64,000 nt of DNA from Comamonas testosteroni (GCF_014076415.1 NZ_CP043568.1:5879464-5943463); one strand, 5' to 3'. Counted from the first letter of the stretch, positions 19,297-29,619 are shown. Made by a program: numbers and translations. Notes: generated by a model not told the origin, from the sequence alone.

Positions 19297-19845
19297 TTAG
19301 AACGGGATATCGTCATCCATGTCGTCAAACCCTGAAGCTGCACGCTGGGGGGGAGGAGCCATGGGTGCAGGAGCAGGACGCTGCTGCATGGGTGCCGGTG
19401 CGGGGCGCTGCTGCATGGGAGCGGGAGCCTGACGGCGGGGTGCTTCGTAGCTGCTTTCGCCATAGCCGTCATCGCTGCCATAGCCGCCTTGCTGCTGACC
19501 ACCACCCTGGCGGCTGCCCAGCATCTGCATGGCGTCGGCACGGATTTCGGTGGCGTAGCGTTCCTGGCCGGAGGCCTGGTCGGTCCACTTGCGGGTGCGC
19601 AGGCTGCCTTCCACATAGACCTGGCTGCCTTTGCGCAGGTACTGGCCCACGATTTCGGCCAGCTTGCCGTTGAAGACCACGCGGTGCCATTCGGTGGCTT
19701 CACGGTTTTCGCCGGTGTTCTTGTCGCGCCAGCGGTCTGTGGTGGCGATGGTCACATTGGCCACCTGATCGCCGCTGGGGAAGGTGCGCATTTCAGGGTC
19801 ACGACCCAGATTGCCGACGATGATGACTTTGTTGACGGATGCCAT
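19297..19845 (-). CDS. ssb: Single-stranded DNA-binding protein
   Basis: The 182-aa protein begins [20 protein letters not shown] and has a complete OB-fold (residues 1-110) with the usual TEWHRVV and [15 protein letters not shown] blocks. The C-terminal linker is Gln/Gly then Pro/Ala rich, with a near-perfect QQRPAPAPM tandem repeat, and ends in the acidic tip DDMDDDIPF that binds SSB partner proteins. It coats single-stranded DNA in replication, repair and recombination. The neighbours (MFS gene, divergent uvrA) are conserved in related genomes. The linker repeats make length variation between strains likely. Confidence 0.97.
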   Translation of the reverse strand: MASVNKVIIVGNLGRDPEMRTFPSGDQVANVTIATTDRWRDKNTGENREATEWHRVVFNGKLAEIVGQYLRKGSQVYVEGSLRTRKWTDQASGQERYATEIRADAMQMLGSRQGGGQQQGGYGSDDGYGESSYEAPRRQAPAPMQQRPAPAPMQQRPAPAPMAPPPQRAASGFDDMDDDIPF

Positions 19846-20010
19846 AGAGATACCTTTTCAAAAAGTGGCCCGGGTAGTCAAGAAAGGTCCCGAACCAATG
19901 AACCTCGTATTCTGCCCCAAGCCAGCCATGACGAGCACGGGATTGCCCTATATCCCATCACGGCGATACATGGTGCCCCAGCAGGAAAGGGCCACTGCGC
20001 GCGAACAGCC

Positions 20011-20104
20011 GAGCAAGGGCAGCCCCGCTGCGAGGGCTGCGTCCCCCTCCGCGAGCAGAGAGGGGGAAGGCGGGGCCGCCTAGGCGCACAGCGCCTCAGA
20101 GGGT
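20011..20104 (-). repeat. Intergenic GC-rich repeat, copy 2 (3' of MFS gene)
   Basis: Same family as copy 1, reversed: GAGCAAGGGCAGCCCCGCTGCG ... GCGCCTCAGAGGG. Its CTGAGGCGC end faces the stop of the MFS gene 12 bp away. The middle contains the AGAGAGGGGGAAGGC block. Confidence 0.8.
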
Positions 20105-20115
20105 GTTGGTCTAAG

Positions 20116-21351
20116 TCAGTGGCGCCCCACAGGGCGCAGCGGCCAGGTCACCACCAGCCACAGGGCAACGAGCACAGCCGTCATGATGAACAGGCCCGGA
20201 ATGCCCGCAAATTTGGCGACTGCACCACCGACAGCGCCACCGGCAAACAGGCCCAGCGACTGCAGCGTGTTGTAGGCACCCAATGCCGCACCACGCAGCG
20301 GCGCCGGAGCCATGCGCGAGACCAGGCTTGGCTGGGTGGCTTCAAGAGCATTGAAGCCGCAGAAAAACAGAAACATCAGCAGCGCCATGCACCAGACCGT
20401 CGGAATGGTGCCACTGGCGGCCAGCATGCCCAGACCGATCTGCACGACCAGTGCCAGACCAATGGCTCCCAGCAAGGCCTTGCGCAGCTTTCCCTTGCGC
20501 TCCATGGAGAACAGCAGGCCCATGGCCAGAAAGGACAGCAGCACGGCCGGCAGATAGATATGCCAGTGCTGCTCCTTGGCCAGACCGGCCTGCACCAGCA
20601 TGGCCGGGACGGCCACCCACATGGACATCTGCACGGTATGCAGAATGAAGACGCCAAAATTCAGGCGCAGCAGATCGGACTGTCCCAGCAGCTCGCTGAA
20701 CCTGCCCTTGGGCGCATCGGCATGTTGCCTGGGCTCGGGCGGCACCACCCACAGCACCACGGCAATGCCGGCCAGCGCCAGCGCGCAGGTCAGGCCGAAG
20801 ATGCCGGACAGGCCGATCCAGGCATTGAGCAGCGGCGCCAGCACCAGCGCCAGTGCAAACATCAGCCCAATGCTGCCGCCGACCAAGGCCATGGCCTTGG
20901 TACGCACGCCATCGCGCGTCAGGTCGGCCAGCAAGGCCGTGACAGCGGCAGACACGGCACCTGCGCCCTGAATGGCACGTCCGGCCATCAGGCCGGTCAG
21001 CGAGTCGGCCATGGCCGCAATCAGGCTGCCGGCCGCAAACACCAGCAGGCCGGCGACGATGACACGCTTGCGGCCGATACGGTCGGAGGCCAGACCGATG
21101 GGCAACTGGAACAGGGCCTGGGTCAGGCCATACAGGCCCATGGCCAGGCCGATCATGGCCGGGTCGTCACCGCCCGGGTATTTGCGTGCCTCCAGCATGA
21201 AGACGGGCAGCACCAGGAACAGGCCCAGCATGCGCAGCGCAAAGATCAGCGCCAGGGCGCCGCTGGAGCGGCGTTCCTGGGAGGTCATGGTGGTGGAGGA
21301 TTTGTCCGTGCCCTGCGTGCCCGCGCTGGGGGAGGTATTGATTTTTTTCAC
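20116..21351 (-). CDS. MFS transporter (12 TM, drug/proton antiporter type)
   Basis: The 411-aa protein has twelve hydrophobic segments. The MFS signature loop between TM2 and TM3 is GLASDRIGRKRVIVAGLL, and motif C-like GAGAVSAAVTALLADLTR lies in TM5. It resembles YajR-like multidrug exporters of the DHA1 group, but the substrate cannot be read from sequence. The first codon is GTG at 21351; an ATG at 21288 (MTSQERRSSG) just before TM1 is a credible alternative, and neither has a strong Shine-Dalgarno. It is divergent from uvrA (163 bp) and upstream of ssb on the same strand. Confidence 0.88.
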   Translation of the reverse strand: MKKINTSPSAGTQGTDKSSTTMTSQERRSSGALALIFALRMLGLFLVLPVFMLEARKYPGGDDPAMIGLAMGLYGLTQALFQLPIGLASDRIGRKRVIVAGLLVFAAGSLIAAMADSLTGLMAGRAIQGAGAVSAAVTALLADLTRDGVRTKAMALVGGSIGLMFALALVLAPLLNAWIGLSGIFGLTCALALAGIAVVLWVVPPEPRQHADAPKGRFSELLGQSDLLRLNFGVFILHTVQMSMWVAVPAMLVQAGLAKEQHWHIYLPAVLLSFLAMGLLFSMERKGKLRKALLGAIGLALVVQIGLGMLAASGTIPTVWCMALLMFLFFCGFNALEATQPSLVSRMAPAPLRGAALGAYNTLQSLGLFAGGAVGGAVAKFAGIPGLFIMTAVLVALWLVVTWPLRPVGRH

Positions 21352-21514
21352 GCTCAGATTTTGCCAAGAGTCAAAGTCTTATGCCCAGGTTAACTAAATC
21401 ACTGCCGGGCAAAAGAGAGGAAATAAAACCGTAGATTGTCCGTGAACCTGGATCATCTAGTCACGCGCAAGCCCGTCTGACTATCATGGAGAGTTTTCCC
21501 CGTCTGGAGCGCCC

Positions 21515-24500
21515 GTGTCCCTGAAGCCTGATTCGCCCTCTGAAATCCACGATGACAGCCTCTATCTGGGCCGTTCTCTGGCGCAGACACGCATCGCCAT
21601 TCGCGGTGCACGCACGCACAACCTCAAGAACATCGACCTGGACATTCCCCGCAACCAGCTGGTGGTGATCACCGGCCTTTCGGGCTCGGGCAAGTCCAGC
21701 CTGGCCTTCGATACCTTGTACGCCGAAGGCCAGCGCCGTTATGTGGAGAGCCTCTCGGCCTATGCACGCCAGTTTCTGGGCCGACTGGACAAACCCGACG
21801 TCGATCTGATCGAGGGCCTGTCGCCCGCCATTTCCATCGAGCAGAAGGCCACCAGCCACAACCCGCGCTCCACCGTGGGCACGGTGACCGAGATCAACGA
21901 CTATCTGCGCCTGCTCTACGCCCGTGCCGGCACACCGTTCTGTCCCGACCACAATCTGCCGCTGCAGGCCCAGACCATCAGTCAGATGGTGGACAGCGTG
22001 CTGCAGCTTCCCGAGGACACCAAGCTGATGATCCTCGGCCCCCTGGCGCGCGAGAAAAAGGGCGAGTTCGCCGAGCTTTTCGTGCAGCTCCAGGCCCAGG
22101 GCTATGTGCGCTTTCGTGTCGACGGGCAGATCTACGATGCACAGTCCCTGCCCAAGCTGGAGAAGAACGAGCGCCACAACATCGATGTGGTGATAGACCG
22201 CGTCAAGGTCCGCGAAGACATCAAGCAGCGCCTGGCCGAGAGCTTCGAGGCCGCCTTGCGCGCCGGCGGTGCCGATGCCGGCGGCCGCGTCATCGCGCTG
22301 GAGATGGACGGTGGCAAGGAACATCTGTTCAGCGCCAAGTTCGCCTGCCCCCTCTGCGACTACTCCCTGCCCGAGCTGGAGCCGCGTCTGTTCTCCTTCA
22401 ACTCGCCCATGGGTGCCTGCCAGGCCTGCGACGGTCTGGGCAACAGCGAGGCCTTCGACCCCGACCGCGTCGTGCCCTTCCCGTCGCTGAGTCTGGCCAG
22501 CGGCGCCATCAAGGGCTGGGACAAGCGCAACAATTACTACTTCTCCATGCTGGAGAGCGTGGCCAAACACTATGGCGTGAGCACCGAGACGGCATTCGAG
22601 GACCTGCCCGAGAAAGTTCGCGACGTGATTCTCTTTGGCTCGGGCGACGAGTCCATGGAGTTCAACTATGTTTTCGAGAGCGGCGAACGCAAGGGCGAAG
22701 CCTTCATCAAGTCGCATCCGTTCGAAGGCATCATCCCCAACATTCAGCGCCGCTTTCGCGAGACCGAATCCCAGGTCGTGCGCGACGATCTGGCCAAGCT
22801 GCGCAGCATTCGCAAATGCCCCGAATGTGAAGGCACGCGCCTGCGCCGCGAAGCGCGCTTTGTGCGCGTGGGCGATGGCGAGCAGGCCCGCTCCATCTAT
22901 GAAGTCAGCCATGCCACGCTGGCCGATGCGCTGGGCTGGTTCAAGCAGTTGAGCATGGCCGGAGCCAAGGCCGAGATTGCGGACAAGATCGTGCGTGAAA
23001 TCGCCTCGCGCCTGCTCTTCCTCAACGATGTCGGCCTGTCCTACCTGAGCCTGGACCGCAGCGCCGACACGCTCTCGGGCGGCGAGGCCCAGCGCATTCG
23101 CCTGGCGTCTCAGATCGGCTCGGGCCTGACGGGCGTGATGTATGTGCTGGACGAGCCCTCCATCGGCCTGCACCAGCGCGACAACGACAAGCTGATTGCG
23201 ACACTCGAGCACCTGCGCGATATCGGCAACAGCGTGATCGTGGTCGAGCACGACGAAGACATGATGCGCGCAGCCGACCAGATCATCGACATGGGCCCGG
23301 GCGCCGGCGTGCATGGCGGTCGCATCATGGCCCAGGGCAGCTACGAAGACATCAAGGCCTGCCCCGATTCGCCCACAGGCCGCTACCTGAGCGGCGTACA
23401 GAGCATTCCCGTGCCCAGGCAGCGCACCGCCTGGCTGCCCGTGCTGCGCAAGGAAAGTGAAGCCGAGGCTGCCCAAAGCGCATCGCGCTTTCCCGTCACG
23501 GCCGCCAAAAAGCGGGAATCTGCGAGCAAGGCGCGCACCGACCTTCAGGCGCTGACCGTGCAAGGCGCGCGCGGCCACAACCTCAGGAACGTGACGGTGG
23601 ACTTCCCCGTCGGCCTGTTCACCTGCGTCACCGGCGTCTCGGGCTCGGGCAAATCCACCCTGGTCAACGACACGCTGTATGCCGAAGCGGCACGCCAGAT
23701 ACACCGCGCAGGCACCGAGCCGGCGGCGCATGACGATATCGCGGGCATCGACTATTTCGACAAGGTCATCAATGTCGACCAGTCGCCCATCGGCCGCACG
23801 CCGCGCAGCAACCCGGCCACCTATACCGGCCTGTTCACGCCGATCCGCGAGCTGATGGCCGAAACCAATACCGCCAAGGAACGCGGCTACGGCCCCGGGC
23901 GTTTCTCGTTCAATGTCTCGGGCGGGCGCTGCGAAGCCTGCCAGGGCGACGGCGTGGTCAAGGTGGAAATGCATTTTCTGCCCGATGTCTACGTGCCCTG
24001 CGACATCTGCCACGGCCAGCGCTACAACCGGGAAACACTGGAAGTGCAGTGGAAAGGCCGGAACATCTCGCAGATTCTGGAGATGACGGTCGAAGACGCC
24101 CATGCCTTCTTCAAGGACGTGCCCAGCATTGCGCGCAAGCTGCAGACCCTGCTGGACGTGGGCCTGTCCTATATCCGCCTGGGCCAGAGCGCGACCACGC
24201 TGTCGGGCGGCGAGGCCCAGCGCGTCAAGCTCGCACAGGAGCTGTCCAAGCGCGACACCGGCCGCACCCTCTACATCCTCGACGAGCCCACCACCGGCCT
24301 GCACTTCGCCGACATCGCCCTGCTCCTGAAAGTGCTGCACCAGCTGCGCGATGCGGGCAACACCATCGTCGTGATCGAGCACAACCTCGACGTCATCAAG
24401 ACGGCCGACTGGCTGATCGACATGGGTCCCGAAGGCGGCTCGGGCGGCGGCCAGGTCGTGGCCCAGGGCACGCCCGAAGACATCGCAGCCAACCCGGCCA

Positions 24501-24583
24501 GCGTGACGGGCCGCTACCTCAGGCCCTATCTGCACAAGACCTCTGTCAAATCCAAAGCCAAATCGGCCACAAACCAAGACTGA
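21515..24583 (+). CDS. uvrA: Excinuclease ABC subunit A
   Basis: The 1022-aa UvrA has two ABC ATPase modules: Walker [14 protein letters not shown] near residue 50 and [13 protein letters not shown] near 709, with signature motifs [14 protein letters not shown] (about 521) and [14 protein letters not shown] (about 895). Zinc modules CPLCDY...CQAC (about 277-307) and CEACQGDG...CDIC are intact. It recognises bulky DNA lesions with UvrB in nucleotide excision repair. It is longer than E. coli UvrA (940 aa), partly from an insert around residues 630-670. Start is GTG at 21515 with TGGAG six bases upstream. No LexA box was found upstream. The large antisense ORF is a shadow. Confidence 0.97.
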   Translation: MSLKPDSPSEIHDDSLYLGRSLAQTRIAIRGARTHNLKNIDLDIPRNQLVVITGLSGSGKSSLAFDTLYAEGQRRYVESLSAYARQFLGRLDKPDVDLIEGLSPAISIEQKATSHNPRSTVGTVTEINDYLRLLYARAGTPFCPDHNLPLQAQTISQMVDSVLQLPEDTKLMILGPLAREKKGEFAELFVQLQAQGYVRFRVDGQIYDAQSLPKLEKNERHNIDVVIDRVKVREDIKQRLAESFEAALRAGGADAGGRVIALEMDGGKEHLFSAKFACPLCDYSLPELEPRLFSFNSPMGACQACDGLGNSEAFDPDRVVPFPSLSLASGAIKGWDKRNNYYFSMLESVAKHYGVSTETAFEDLPEKVRDVILFGSGDESMEFNYVFESGERKGEAFIKSHPFEGIIPNIQRRFRETESQVVRDDLAKLRSIRKCPECEGTRLRREARFVRVGDGEQARSIYEVSHATLADALGWFKQLSMAGAKAEIADKIVREIASRLLFLNDVGLSYLSLDRSADTLSGGEAQRIRLASQIGSGLTGVMYVLDEPSIGLHQRDNDKLIATLEHLRDIGNSVIVVEHDEDMMRAADQIIDMGPGAGVHGGRIMAQGSYEDIKACPDSPTGRYLSGVQSIPVPRQRTAWLPVLRKESEAEAAQSASRFPVTAAKKRESASKARTDLQALTVQGARGHNLRNVTVDFPVGLFTCVTGVSGSGKSTLVNDTLYAEAARQIHRAGTEPAAHDDIAGIDYFDKVINVDQSPIGRTPRSNPATYTGLFTPIRELMAETNTAKERGYGPGRFSFNVSGGRCEACQGDGVVKVEMHFLPDVYVPCDICHGQRYNRETLEVQWKGRNISQILEMTVEDAHAFFKDVPSIARKLQTLLDVGLSYIRLGQSATTLSGGEAQRVKLAQELSKRDTGRTLYILDEPTTGLHFADIALLLKVLHQLRDAGNTIVVIEHNLDVIKTADWLIDMGPEGGSGGGQVVAQGTPEDIAANPASVTGRYLRPYLHKTSVKSKAKSATNQD

Positions 24584-24587
24584 TAAA

Positions 24588-24620
24588 GTGCAAGCAGCTA
24601 TGCAAACCATAGCTACTTGC
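24588..24620. repeat. Short AGCTATG/CATAGCT palindromic element
   Basis: GCAAGCAGCTATG (24590-24602) and CATAGCTACTTGC (24608-24620) form a 13-bp stem with one mismatch between uvrA and the next gene, ending 16 bp before its ATG. It has no T-run. It belongs to the short AGCTAT/GCGCT motif family seen at several intergenic sites in this window. Confidence 0.65.
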
Positions 24621-24636
24621 AGCGAGGAGAGAAACA

Positions 24637-25809
24637 ATGCAGAAAGATATCTGGGATTTCGTCATCGTGGGGGCCGGCATGGCCGGTGTATCCGCCGCCT
24701 GGCAACTGGCGCAGTCGGGTGGCGATACTCCGCCTTCCGTGCTGGTGCTGGAGCGCGAATCCCAGCCCGGCTATCACACTACCGGCCGCTCGGCCGCACT
24801 GTTTGAAGAGCATTACGGCCCCGCCCAGGTACAGGCCCTGACCCGCGCCAGCCGCGCCTTCTACGATGCGCCGCCGGCCGGTTTTGCCGAAGCTCCCATC
24901 CTCACGCCGCGCGGCGTGCTCTATGTCGGCACGGCCGAGCAAAAGGATCTGGTCGATGCAGCCTATGCAGAAGCCACCATCCACTCCCCCGAGGCCCAGC
25001 GCCTGAGCGCCGAGCAACTCAAGACCCTGGTTCCCGTGCTCGATACCGAGGTCTTGGTGGACGGTTTTCTGGACACCGGCGCACGCGATATCGATGTGCA
25101 CGGCCTGCACCAGGGCTATATCCGCGGCCTGCGCCAGCGCGGCGGCGACCTGTGGTGCAACGCCGAGGTCCAGGCCATCACCCGCGTCAACGACTGCTGG
25201 CACATTGCCCTGCCCCAGGGGCTGAGCCTTCGTGCCAAGGTCATCGTCAACGCTGCCGGGGCCTGGGTGGATGTCGTGGCCGCCATGGTGGGTGCGGCTC
25301 CCATCGGCATCACGCCCAAGCGCCGCAGCGCCTTCACTTTCCCGGCCCCCGAAGGCATGGATGCCACGCACTGGCCCGCCATCATCAGCGCCGATGAAAA
25401 CTGGTACATCAAGCCCGACGCCGGCCAGTTGCTGGGCTCACCCGCCAATGCAGACCCCGTGGCACCGCACGATGTCGTGCCCGAAGAGCTGGACATTGCC
25501 ACCGGCATCTATCACATAGAGGAAGCCACCACGCTGCAAATCCGCCGCCCCTCGCATACCTGGGCCGGCCTGCGCAGCTTTGTCGCCGATGGCGAGCTGG
25601 TGATAGGCTGGGATGCCTCGCCCACGCCTGTGCCGGGATTTTTCTGGGTCGCCGCCCAGGGCGGCTATGGCATCCAGAGCGCCGCCGGCTACAGCCTGCT
25701 GGCACGCAATCTGCTGCTCGGCGAAACGCTGGATGCGGCGCTGGCCGCGCAGAAGGTGAATGTGGGGGCGGTGTCGCCTGCGAGATGCCAGCGAGTGCAT
25801 CAGGATTGA
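24637..25809 (+). CDS. FAD-dependent D-amino-acid-type dehydrogenase (DauA-like)
   Basis: The 390-aa DAO-family flavoprotein has the FAD Rossmann motif GAGMAG (12-17), an ERESQPGYHTTGRSAALF segment (about 39-56) that is highly characteristic of the D-arginine dehydrogenase DauA group, and the C-terminal FAD loop AQGGYGIQSAAGYS. DauA oxidises D-arginine and other D-amino acids; the preferred substrate here is unknown. It is close in length to DauA of Pseudomonas (375 aa). A good Shine-Dalgarno (GAGGAGAG) precedes the ATG. It lies 53 bp after uvrA, separated by a palindrome, so co-transcription is uncertain. Confidence 0.88.
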   Translation: MQKDIWDFVIVGAGMAGVSAAWQLAQSGGDTPPSVLVLERESQPGYHTTGRSAALFEEHYGPAQVQALTRASRAFYDAPPAGFAEAPILTPRGVLYVGTAEQKDLVDAAYAEATIHSPEAQRLSAEQLKTLVPVLDTEVLVDGFLDTGARDIDVHGLHQGYIRGLRQRGGDLWCNAEVQAITRVNDCWHIALPQGLSLRAKVIVNAAGAWVDVVAAMVGAAPIGITPKRRSAFTFPAPEGMDATHWPAIISADENWYIKPDAGQLLGSPANADPVAPHDVVPEELDIATGIYHIEEATTLQIRRPSHTWAGLRSFVADGELVIGWDASPTPVPGFFWVAAQGGYGIQSAAGYSLLARNLLLGETLDAALAAQKVNVGAVSPARCQRVHQD

Positions 25810-25868
25810 TAGCGGGTAGCGCTTGATGAGTTTGGGCTATTGCCTGATTTTTGCCTGATTCCCGTGCT

Positions 25869-26344
25869 GAGGGCGGGTCTCGGCCCGCCGGCCGCCCTTC
25901 TTTTCTTGCTCGTGCAAGAAAAGAAGGCAAAAGAACACGTCCCGACTATCTGCGTCCCTGCGCTTCGCTACGGGCAAGCCTGCCAAAGCCATGACGAAAT
26001 CAGGCTCTAGCGCTTATCTGGATTGCAGCAACAGCTATTAATTTTTCAAAGAAGCTATCCCACATTCGGTATTGCACCTTGTGCCCACGCCTGCGAAGGC
26101 AGCCTGTTGTGGCGCGCAGTTGCACCGTAGAGTGCAACAGCATCGTCATCACTTTTACGGCAACGTGTTTGAACGCCGTGAGTTTTGCCGAACAGCCACA
26201 AGAGGTTGACGGCACAGGTTACCCAGTAGCGTAGCGAAGGGGGCGTGGGCAGTAGGGGCGGTGTTCTTTGCCTACTTTCTTGGGGGCGGCCCCCCCGCCA
26301 CCGGCAAGAAAGTGAGTCGGCAAGGCGGGCCGAGACCCGCCCTC
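25869..26344. mobile_element. MITE-like ~476 bp element with inverted ends
   Basis: The ends are a perfect 21-bp inverted repeat: 25869-25889 (GAGGGCGGGTCTCGGCCCGCC) and 26324-26344. Just inside lie related hairpins: CTTCTTTTCTTGC/GCAAGAAAAGAAG (25897-25926) on the left and CTTTCTTG/CAAGAAAG (26275-26312) on the right, and both sides carry inverted versions of GGCAAAAGAACAC / GTGTTCTTTGCC. The centre has no convincing ORF. No clear target-site duplication was seen. A non-autonomous mobile or bulky palindromic repeat is the best reading; origin is inference. Confidence 0.65.
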
Positions 26345-26370
26345 TGTCCTGCAATCAGCAGAAAAAACAA

Positions 26371-26403
26371 AAACGGCCTGCGCCCCAGAGGCACAAGCCG
26401 TTT
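26371..26403 (-). terminator. Terminator of the Bug-family binding protein gene
   Basis: On the minus strand AAACGGC...GCCGTTT (26403-26371) with an inner TTGTGCC/GGCGCAG extension, followed by TTGTTTTTT. It is placed 40 bp past the stop. Confidence 0.88.
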
Positions 26404-26442
26404 CCCAACCTAGGCGACCTCAGGCCGCCAGTCAAAGCAAGA

Positions 26443-27426
26443 TCAGTTCTCGATCTTGGCGAACTGAACAATCTTCGAGTACTTGGCAATCTCGGTATTG
26501 ATGTACTTGCCGGCATCCACCTTGGGATCGGCCACCACATTGCCGGTCTCTTCCATCTTCTTGCGGAACTCGGGCGAAGCCATGGTGTCTTCCAGCGCCT
26601 TCTTCAGCTTGGCGGCGATGGGAGCGGGCAGGCCCTTGGGGGCCATCAGCGCAAACCAGCTGTTGATGTCCACATTCTTGAACTGGGGCAGCTCGGAGAG
26701 GGCCGGAATATCGGGGGTGATGGCCGAGCGCTTGCCTTCGGTCGTACCCAGGGCCACGACCTTGCCGGCCTTGATATGGGGCAGACCCGAGGACAGCACG
26801 AACACGCCGAACTCGATGTTGTTTCCCACCAGGTCGGTGGTCAGCGGCGCAACGCCCTTGTAAGGCACATGGGTCATGTGCAGCTTGCCCTGCTCCTTGA
26901 CCAGCTCGCCGGCCAGGTGCAGCGCCGTGCCCACGCCGGAGCTGCCGTAGCTGAACTTGTCGGGGTTCTTGGACACCAGGCTCACGAACTCGGCCGCGTT
27001 CTTCACGCCGGCCTTGTGCGATGCGACCAGTACCATGGGCTGGGAGCCCACCAGACCGATGGGAGTGAAGTCGCCAATGTTGTACTTCACGGCCTTGTTG
27101 ATGAGCCTGGCGATGGCCAGCTCATTGTTGGCGCCCACCATGATGGTGTAACCGTCGGCAGGGGCCTTGGCCACTTTTTGCGCACCGATGGCGCCACCGG
27201 CACCGCCCAGGTTTTCCACCACCACGGGCTGGCCCAGATGCTTGGCCAGGCCGTCGGCCACCAGACGACCGACCAGGTCGGTGCTGCCGCCGGCCGGGTA
27301 GCCCACGACCATGGTGATGGCCTTGCTGGGATAGTTGTCGGCGGCGATGGCAGGCACTGCCACGGCAGCGCCCAGCAGCAGGCCCGCAGCGATGGCGGTA
27401 CGGCGGAGGATGTTTGTGTTCTGCAT
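26443..27426 (-). CDS. Tripartite tricarboxylate transporter substrate-binding protein (Bug family)
   Basis: The 327-aa protein starts MQNTNILRRTAIAAGLLLG, with a signal peptide cleaved near residue 28 (AIAADNYPSKAI). The mature part has Bug/TctC hallmarks: VGYPAGGSTDLVGRLVADGL, GQPVVVENLGGAGGAIGA and the MVGANNELAI / GSSGVGTALHLAG binding-site loops. It binds a carboxylate in the periplasm; the ligand is unknown. No TctA/TctB permease genes adjoin, so it is an orphan, common in this bacterial group. A LysR regulator gene lies 205 bp upstream on the same strand and may control it. Start at 27426 is set by the signal peptide. Confidence 0.93.
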   Translation of the reverse strand: MQNTNILRRTAIAAGLLLGAAVAVPAIAADNYPSKAITMVVGYPAGGSTDLVGRLVADGLAKHLGQPVVVENLGGAGGAIGAQKVAKAPADGYTIMVGANNELAIARLINKAVKYNIGDFTPIGLVGSQPMVLVASHKAGVKNAAEFVSLVSKNPDKFSYGSSGVGTALHLAGELVKEQGKLHMTHVPYKGVAPLTTDLVGNNIEFGVFVLSSGLPHIKAGKVVALGTTEGKRSAITPDIPALSELPQFKNVDINSWFALMAPKGLPAPIAAKLKKALEDTMASPEFRKKMEETGNVVADPKVDAGKYINTEIAKYSKIVQFAKIEN

Positions 27427-27631
27427 GAAACTATTCCGAATCTGTATGAGGCAATTGTCCGAATACGGAGAGAACCTTTCAGTGCCGATCTGGCACATTT
27501 CAGTGCCATTTCAGCACATCAAGGTACTCCCGGGCAAATCGAGAGGGAGCAACGTCGTCAGGCGCTCGATACCGGCTGTTGTTTTTCAAGCTTCAATTCT
27601 GGCCGCAGGCAAAAAAGGAGTGACTGCTCAT

Positions 27632-28540
27632 TTACTGACCGGTGATATCGGTCCAGAACTGCTCCGCAGCGGTGCTCAGGCGGCGTTTGGGCCGATAGAG
27701 CCGCACATCGAAATGCACGTCCAGACTGCCGTCGCCGGCCAGCGCCAGACGACCGTCCTGGCAATCGCGCTGCACCATGGACCAGGGCATCCAGGCCACG
27801 CCCAGACCCTTGAGCACGTACTCGTAATTGGCATCCGCCGAATCGCATTCGATGCAGCGGCGCAGGCGCGGCCACAGCGGATGGCTGGCCAGATGGTCTT
27901 CGGCCAGCCGCCCCAGCGCCATGCTGTGCGAGAACGCCAGATAAGGCACGGGGCTGGCACCGGGCAGCAGGGCCTGCGCCAGTGCAAACAAGGGCTTGCC
28001 TTCGGCATCGGCCCGGGCCACGGGCACCAGCTTGTCGCTCATCACCGTCAGATAGCTGAACTGACGGCCATCCAGCCGCACGGCAATGGCCGCATGGTGA
28101 TAGAGCAGGGCAAAGCTGACCTCGCCGCGCTGCAGCATGTGCACGGTTTCGTCGAGTGTGCGGGTGACGATGCGCATCTCCGCCGTCTGCAGCACGCTGC
28201 CGTAGCGCGCCAGCCAGTCGGCCACGATGGTGCGCGCCAGGGTACGTCCCGTGGCCAGCGTGATCACATGGGCCTGCCGACCGGCCACGGCCTGCAGCTC
28301 GTCATGCGACTGGGCCAGGGTACGCACCATCTGCTCGGCGGTGTCGCGGAAGGCTTCTCCGGCCGGGGTGAGACGAACCGGCCCGCCGCCCGCTTCGATC
28401 AGCGGCGTTCCAGCCCATGCCTCCAGCGCACGAATGCGCCGGCCGAAGGCGGGATGGGTGACATGACGCAGCTCCGCCGCACGCGTGAAGCTGCGCTCCT
28501 GAGCCAGAAGCAGAAAGTCTTCCAGCCATTTGCTTTGCAT
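27632..28540 (-). CDS. LysR-family transcriptional regulator
   Basis: The 302-aa protein has an N-terminal winged helix-turn-helix (residues 3-62: WLEDFLLLAQERSFTRAAELRHVTHPAFGRRIRALEAW in outline) and a C-terminal periplasmic-binding-protein-like effector domain (about 90-295). LysR proteins usually control an adjacent gene; candidates are the orphan Bug-protein gene downstream on the same strand. It lies 19 bp after the pyrF stop, so it could also be read through from pyrF. The effector is unknown. Confidence 0.9.
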   Translation of the reverse strand: MQSKWLEDFLLLAQERSFTRAAELRHVTHPAFGRRIRALEAWAGTPLIEAGGGPVRLTPAGEAFRDTAEQMVRTLAQSHDELQAVAGRQAHVITLATGRTLARTIVADWLARYGSVLQTAEMRIVTRTLDETVHMLQRGEVSFALLYHHAAIAVRLDGRQFSYLTVMSDKLVPVARADAEGKPLFALAQALLPGASPVPYLAFSHSMALGRLAEDHLASHPLWPRLRRCIECDSADANYEYVLKGLGVAWMPWSMVQRDCQDGRLALAGDGSLDVHFDVRLYRPKRRLSTAAEQFWTDITGQ

Positions 28541-28559
28541 GGCCAGAGCCTACCCTGGC

Positions 28560-29387
28560 TCAGCTCTGGGCTGCAGCCTGCAGCGTGGCGCGCGTGGCGA
28601 TGGCGGCTTCGCGTGCAGCCTTGGCAAAGTCGTCGCCCTGCCCTGCGTACAGGATGGCGCGCGAGGAGTTGATGATGATGGGCCCGCCGCCGATGCGGGC
28701 CGCCTTGACGGTTGCCACGGCATCGCCGCCCTGTGCACCCACGCCGGGAATCAGCAGCGGCAAGGTGGGAGCCACGGCACGCACGCGCTCGATCTCGTTG
28801 GGACGGGTTGCCCCCACCACCAGGCCCAGCTGGCCGTTGGTGTTCCAGGGGCCCTGGGCCAGCTTGGCCACATGCTCGAACATATGGGGGTTGCCAGGCA
28901 CATCGGCCAGGACCTGGGCCTGCAGATCGTCACCGCCGGGGTTGGAGGTGCGGCACAGCAAAAAAGCTCCCTTGCCCTCGTACTTGAGATAGGGCGTGAT
29001 GGAGTCGAATCCCATGAAGGGAGAGAGCGTCACGGCATCGGCGCCATAGCGCTCGAAGGCTTCCTTGGCGTATTGCTCGGCGGTGGAGCCGATATCGCCG
29101 CGCTTGGCATCCAGAATCACGGGCACATGGGGTGCCACGCGACGCATGTGCTCCATCAGCTTTTCGAGCTGGTCTTCGGCACGGTGAGCGGCAAAGTAGG
29201 CGATCTGGGGCTTGAAGCTGTTGACCAGATCATGGGTGGCATCGACGATGGCTGCACAGAAGTCGTAGATCTTGGAAGTATCGCCCTTCATGGCACCGGG
29301 GAAGCGGCTGGGTTCGGGGTCCAGACCCACGCACAGCATGGAGTCATTGCGCGTGGACGCGTCGCGCAGCATGTCGATAAAAGTCAT
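28560..29387 (-). CDS. pyrF: Orotidine 5'-phosphate decarboxylase
   Basis: The 275-aa protein starts [26 protein letters not shown]. The catalytic block [15 protein letters not shown] (about 93-107) contains the Asp/Lys pair of the long bacterial PyrF (type 2) group; [10 protein letters not shown] and [12 protein letters not shown] are the phosphate-binding loops. It makes UMP from OMP. The ATG at 29387 fits the family, yet the upstream sequence (AAAATCCCCCTTT) has no Shine-Dalgarno. A GTG at 29429 has GAAGGGGTG nearby but would add residues not typical for the family. Confidence 0.95.
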   Translation of the reverse strand: MTFIDMLRDASTRNDSMLCVGLDPEPSRFPGAMKGDTSKIYDFCAAIVDATHDLVNSFKPQIAYFAAHRAEDQLEKLMEHMRRVAPHVPVILDAKRGDIGSTAEQYAKEAFERYGADAVTLSPFMGFDSITPYLKYEGKGAFLLCRTSNPGGDDLQAQVLADVPGNPHMFEHVAKLAQGPWNTNGQLGLVVGATRPNEIERVRAVAPTLPLLIPGVGAQGGDAVATVKAARIGGGPIIINSSRAILYAGQGDDFAKAAREAAIATRATLQAAAQS

Positions 29388-29479
29388 AAAGGGGGATTTT
29401 AATTGTTCACCCCTTCCAAGCCTTGCCACAGGTTTTGCAGCAAGACGTCAAACTTGGCACACACCAGTGGAGAGACAGC

Positions 29480-29587
29480 GAGCAAGGGCCTGGGCGGCCC
29501 CGCCGCCCCGCAGCGAGGCTGTCGTCCCCCTCCCATAGCGCGCAGCGCGTAGAGAGAGGGGGAAGGCGCGAAGCGCCACAGGGGGAG
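29480..29587 (-). repeat. Intergenic GC-rich repeat, copy 3 (between pyrF and DMT gene)
   Basis: GAGCAAGGGCCTGGGCGGCC ... AGAGAGGGGGAAGGCGCGAAGCGCCACAGGGGG. Unlike the other six copies it lies between two divergent genes rather than at a gene 3' end, with its CCCCCTG end 33 bp from the ATG of the DMT transporter gene. Confidence 0.8.
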
Positions 29588-29619
29588 AAAGTCATCCCGG
29601 GGGGAGATAATCCAGCCCC

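Larger units (their letters stand above)
25810..26442. other. Intergenic region containing an inverted-repeat-bounded element
   Basis: 633 bp between convergent genes, without a credible coding sequence. Most of it is the element at 25869-26344 described separately; at the right end is the terminator of the Bug-protein gene (26371-26403). Two short AGCGCT/AGCTAT motifs lie at about 25808-25825 and 26005-26040. Confidence 0.75.

Noticed and set aside
21461..24637. 1058-aa minus-strand ORF opposite uvrA
   Set aside because: Fully antisense to uvrA, which has all conserved motifs; the shadow has no recognisable domain.
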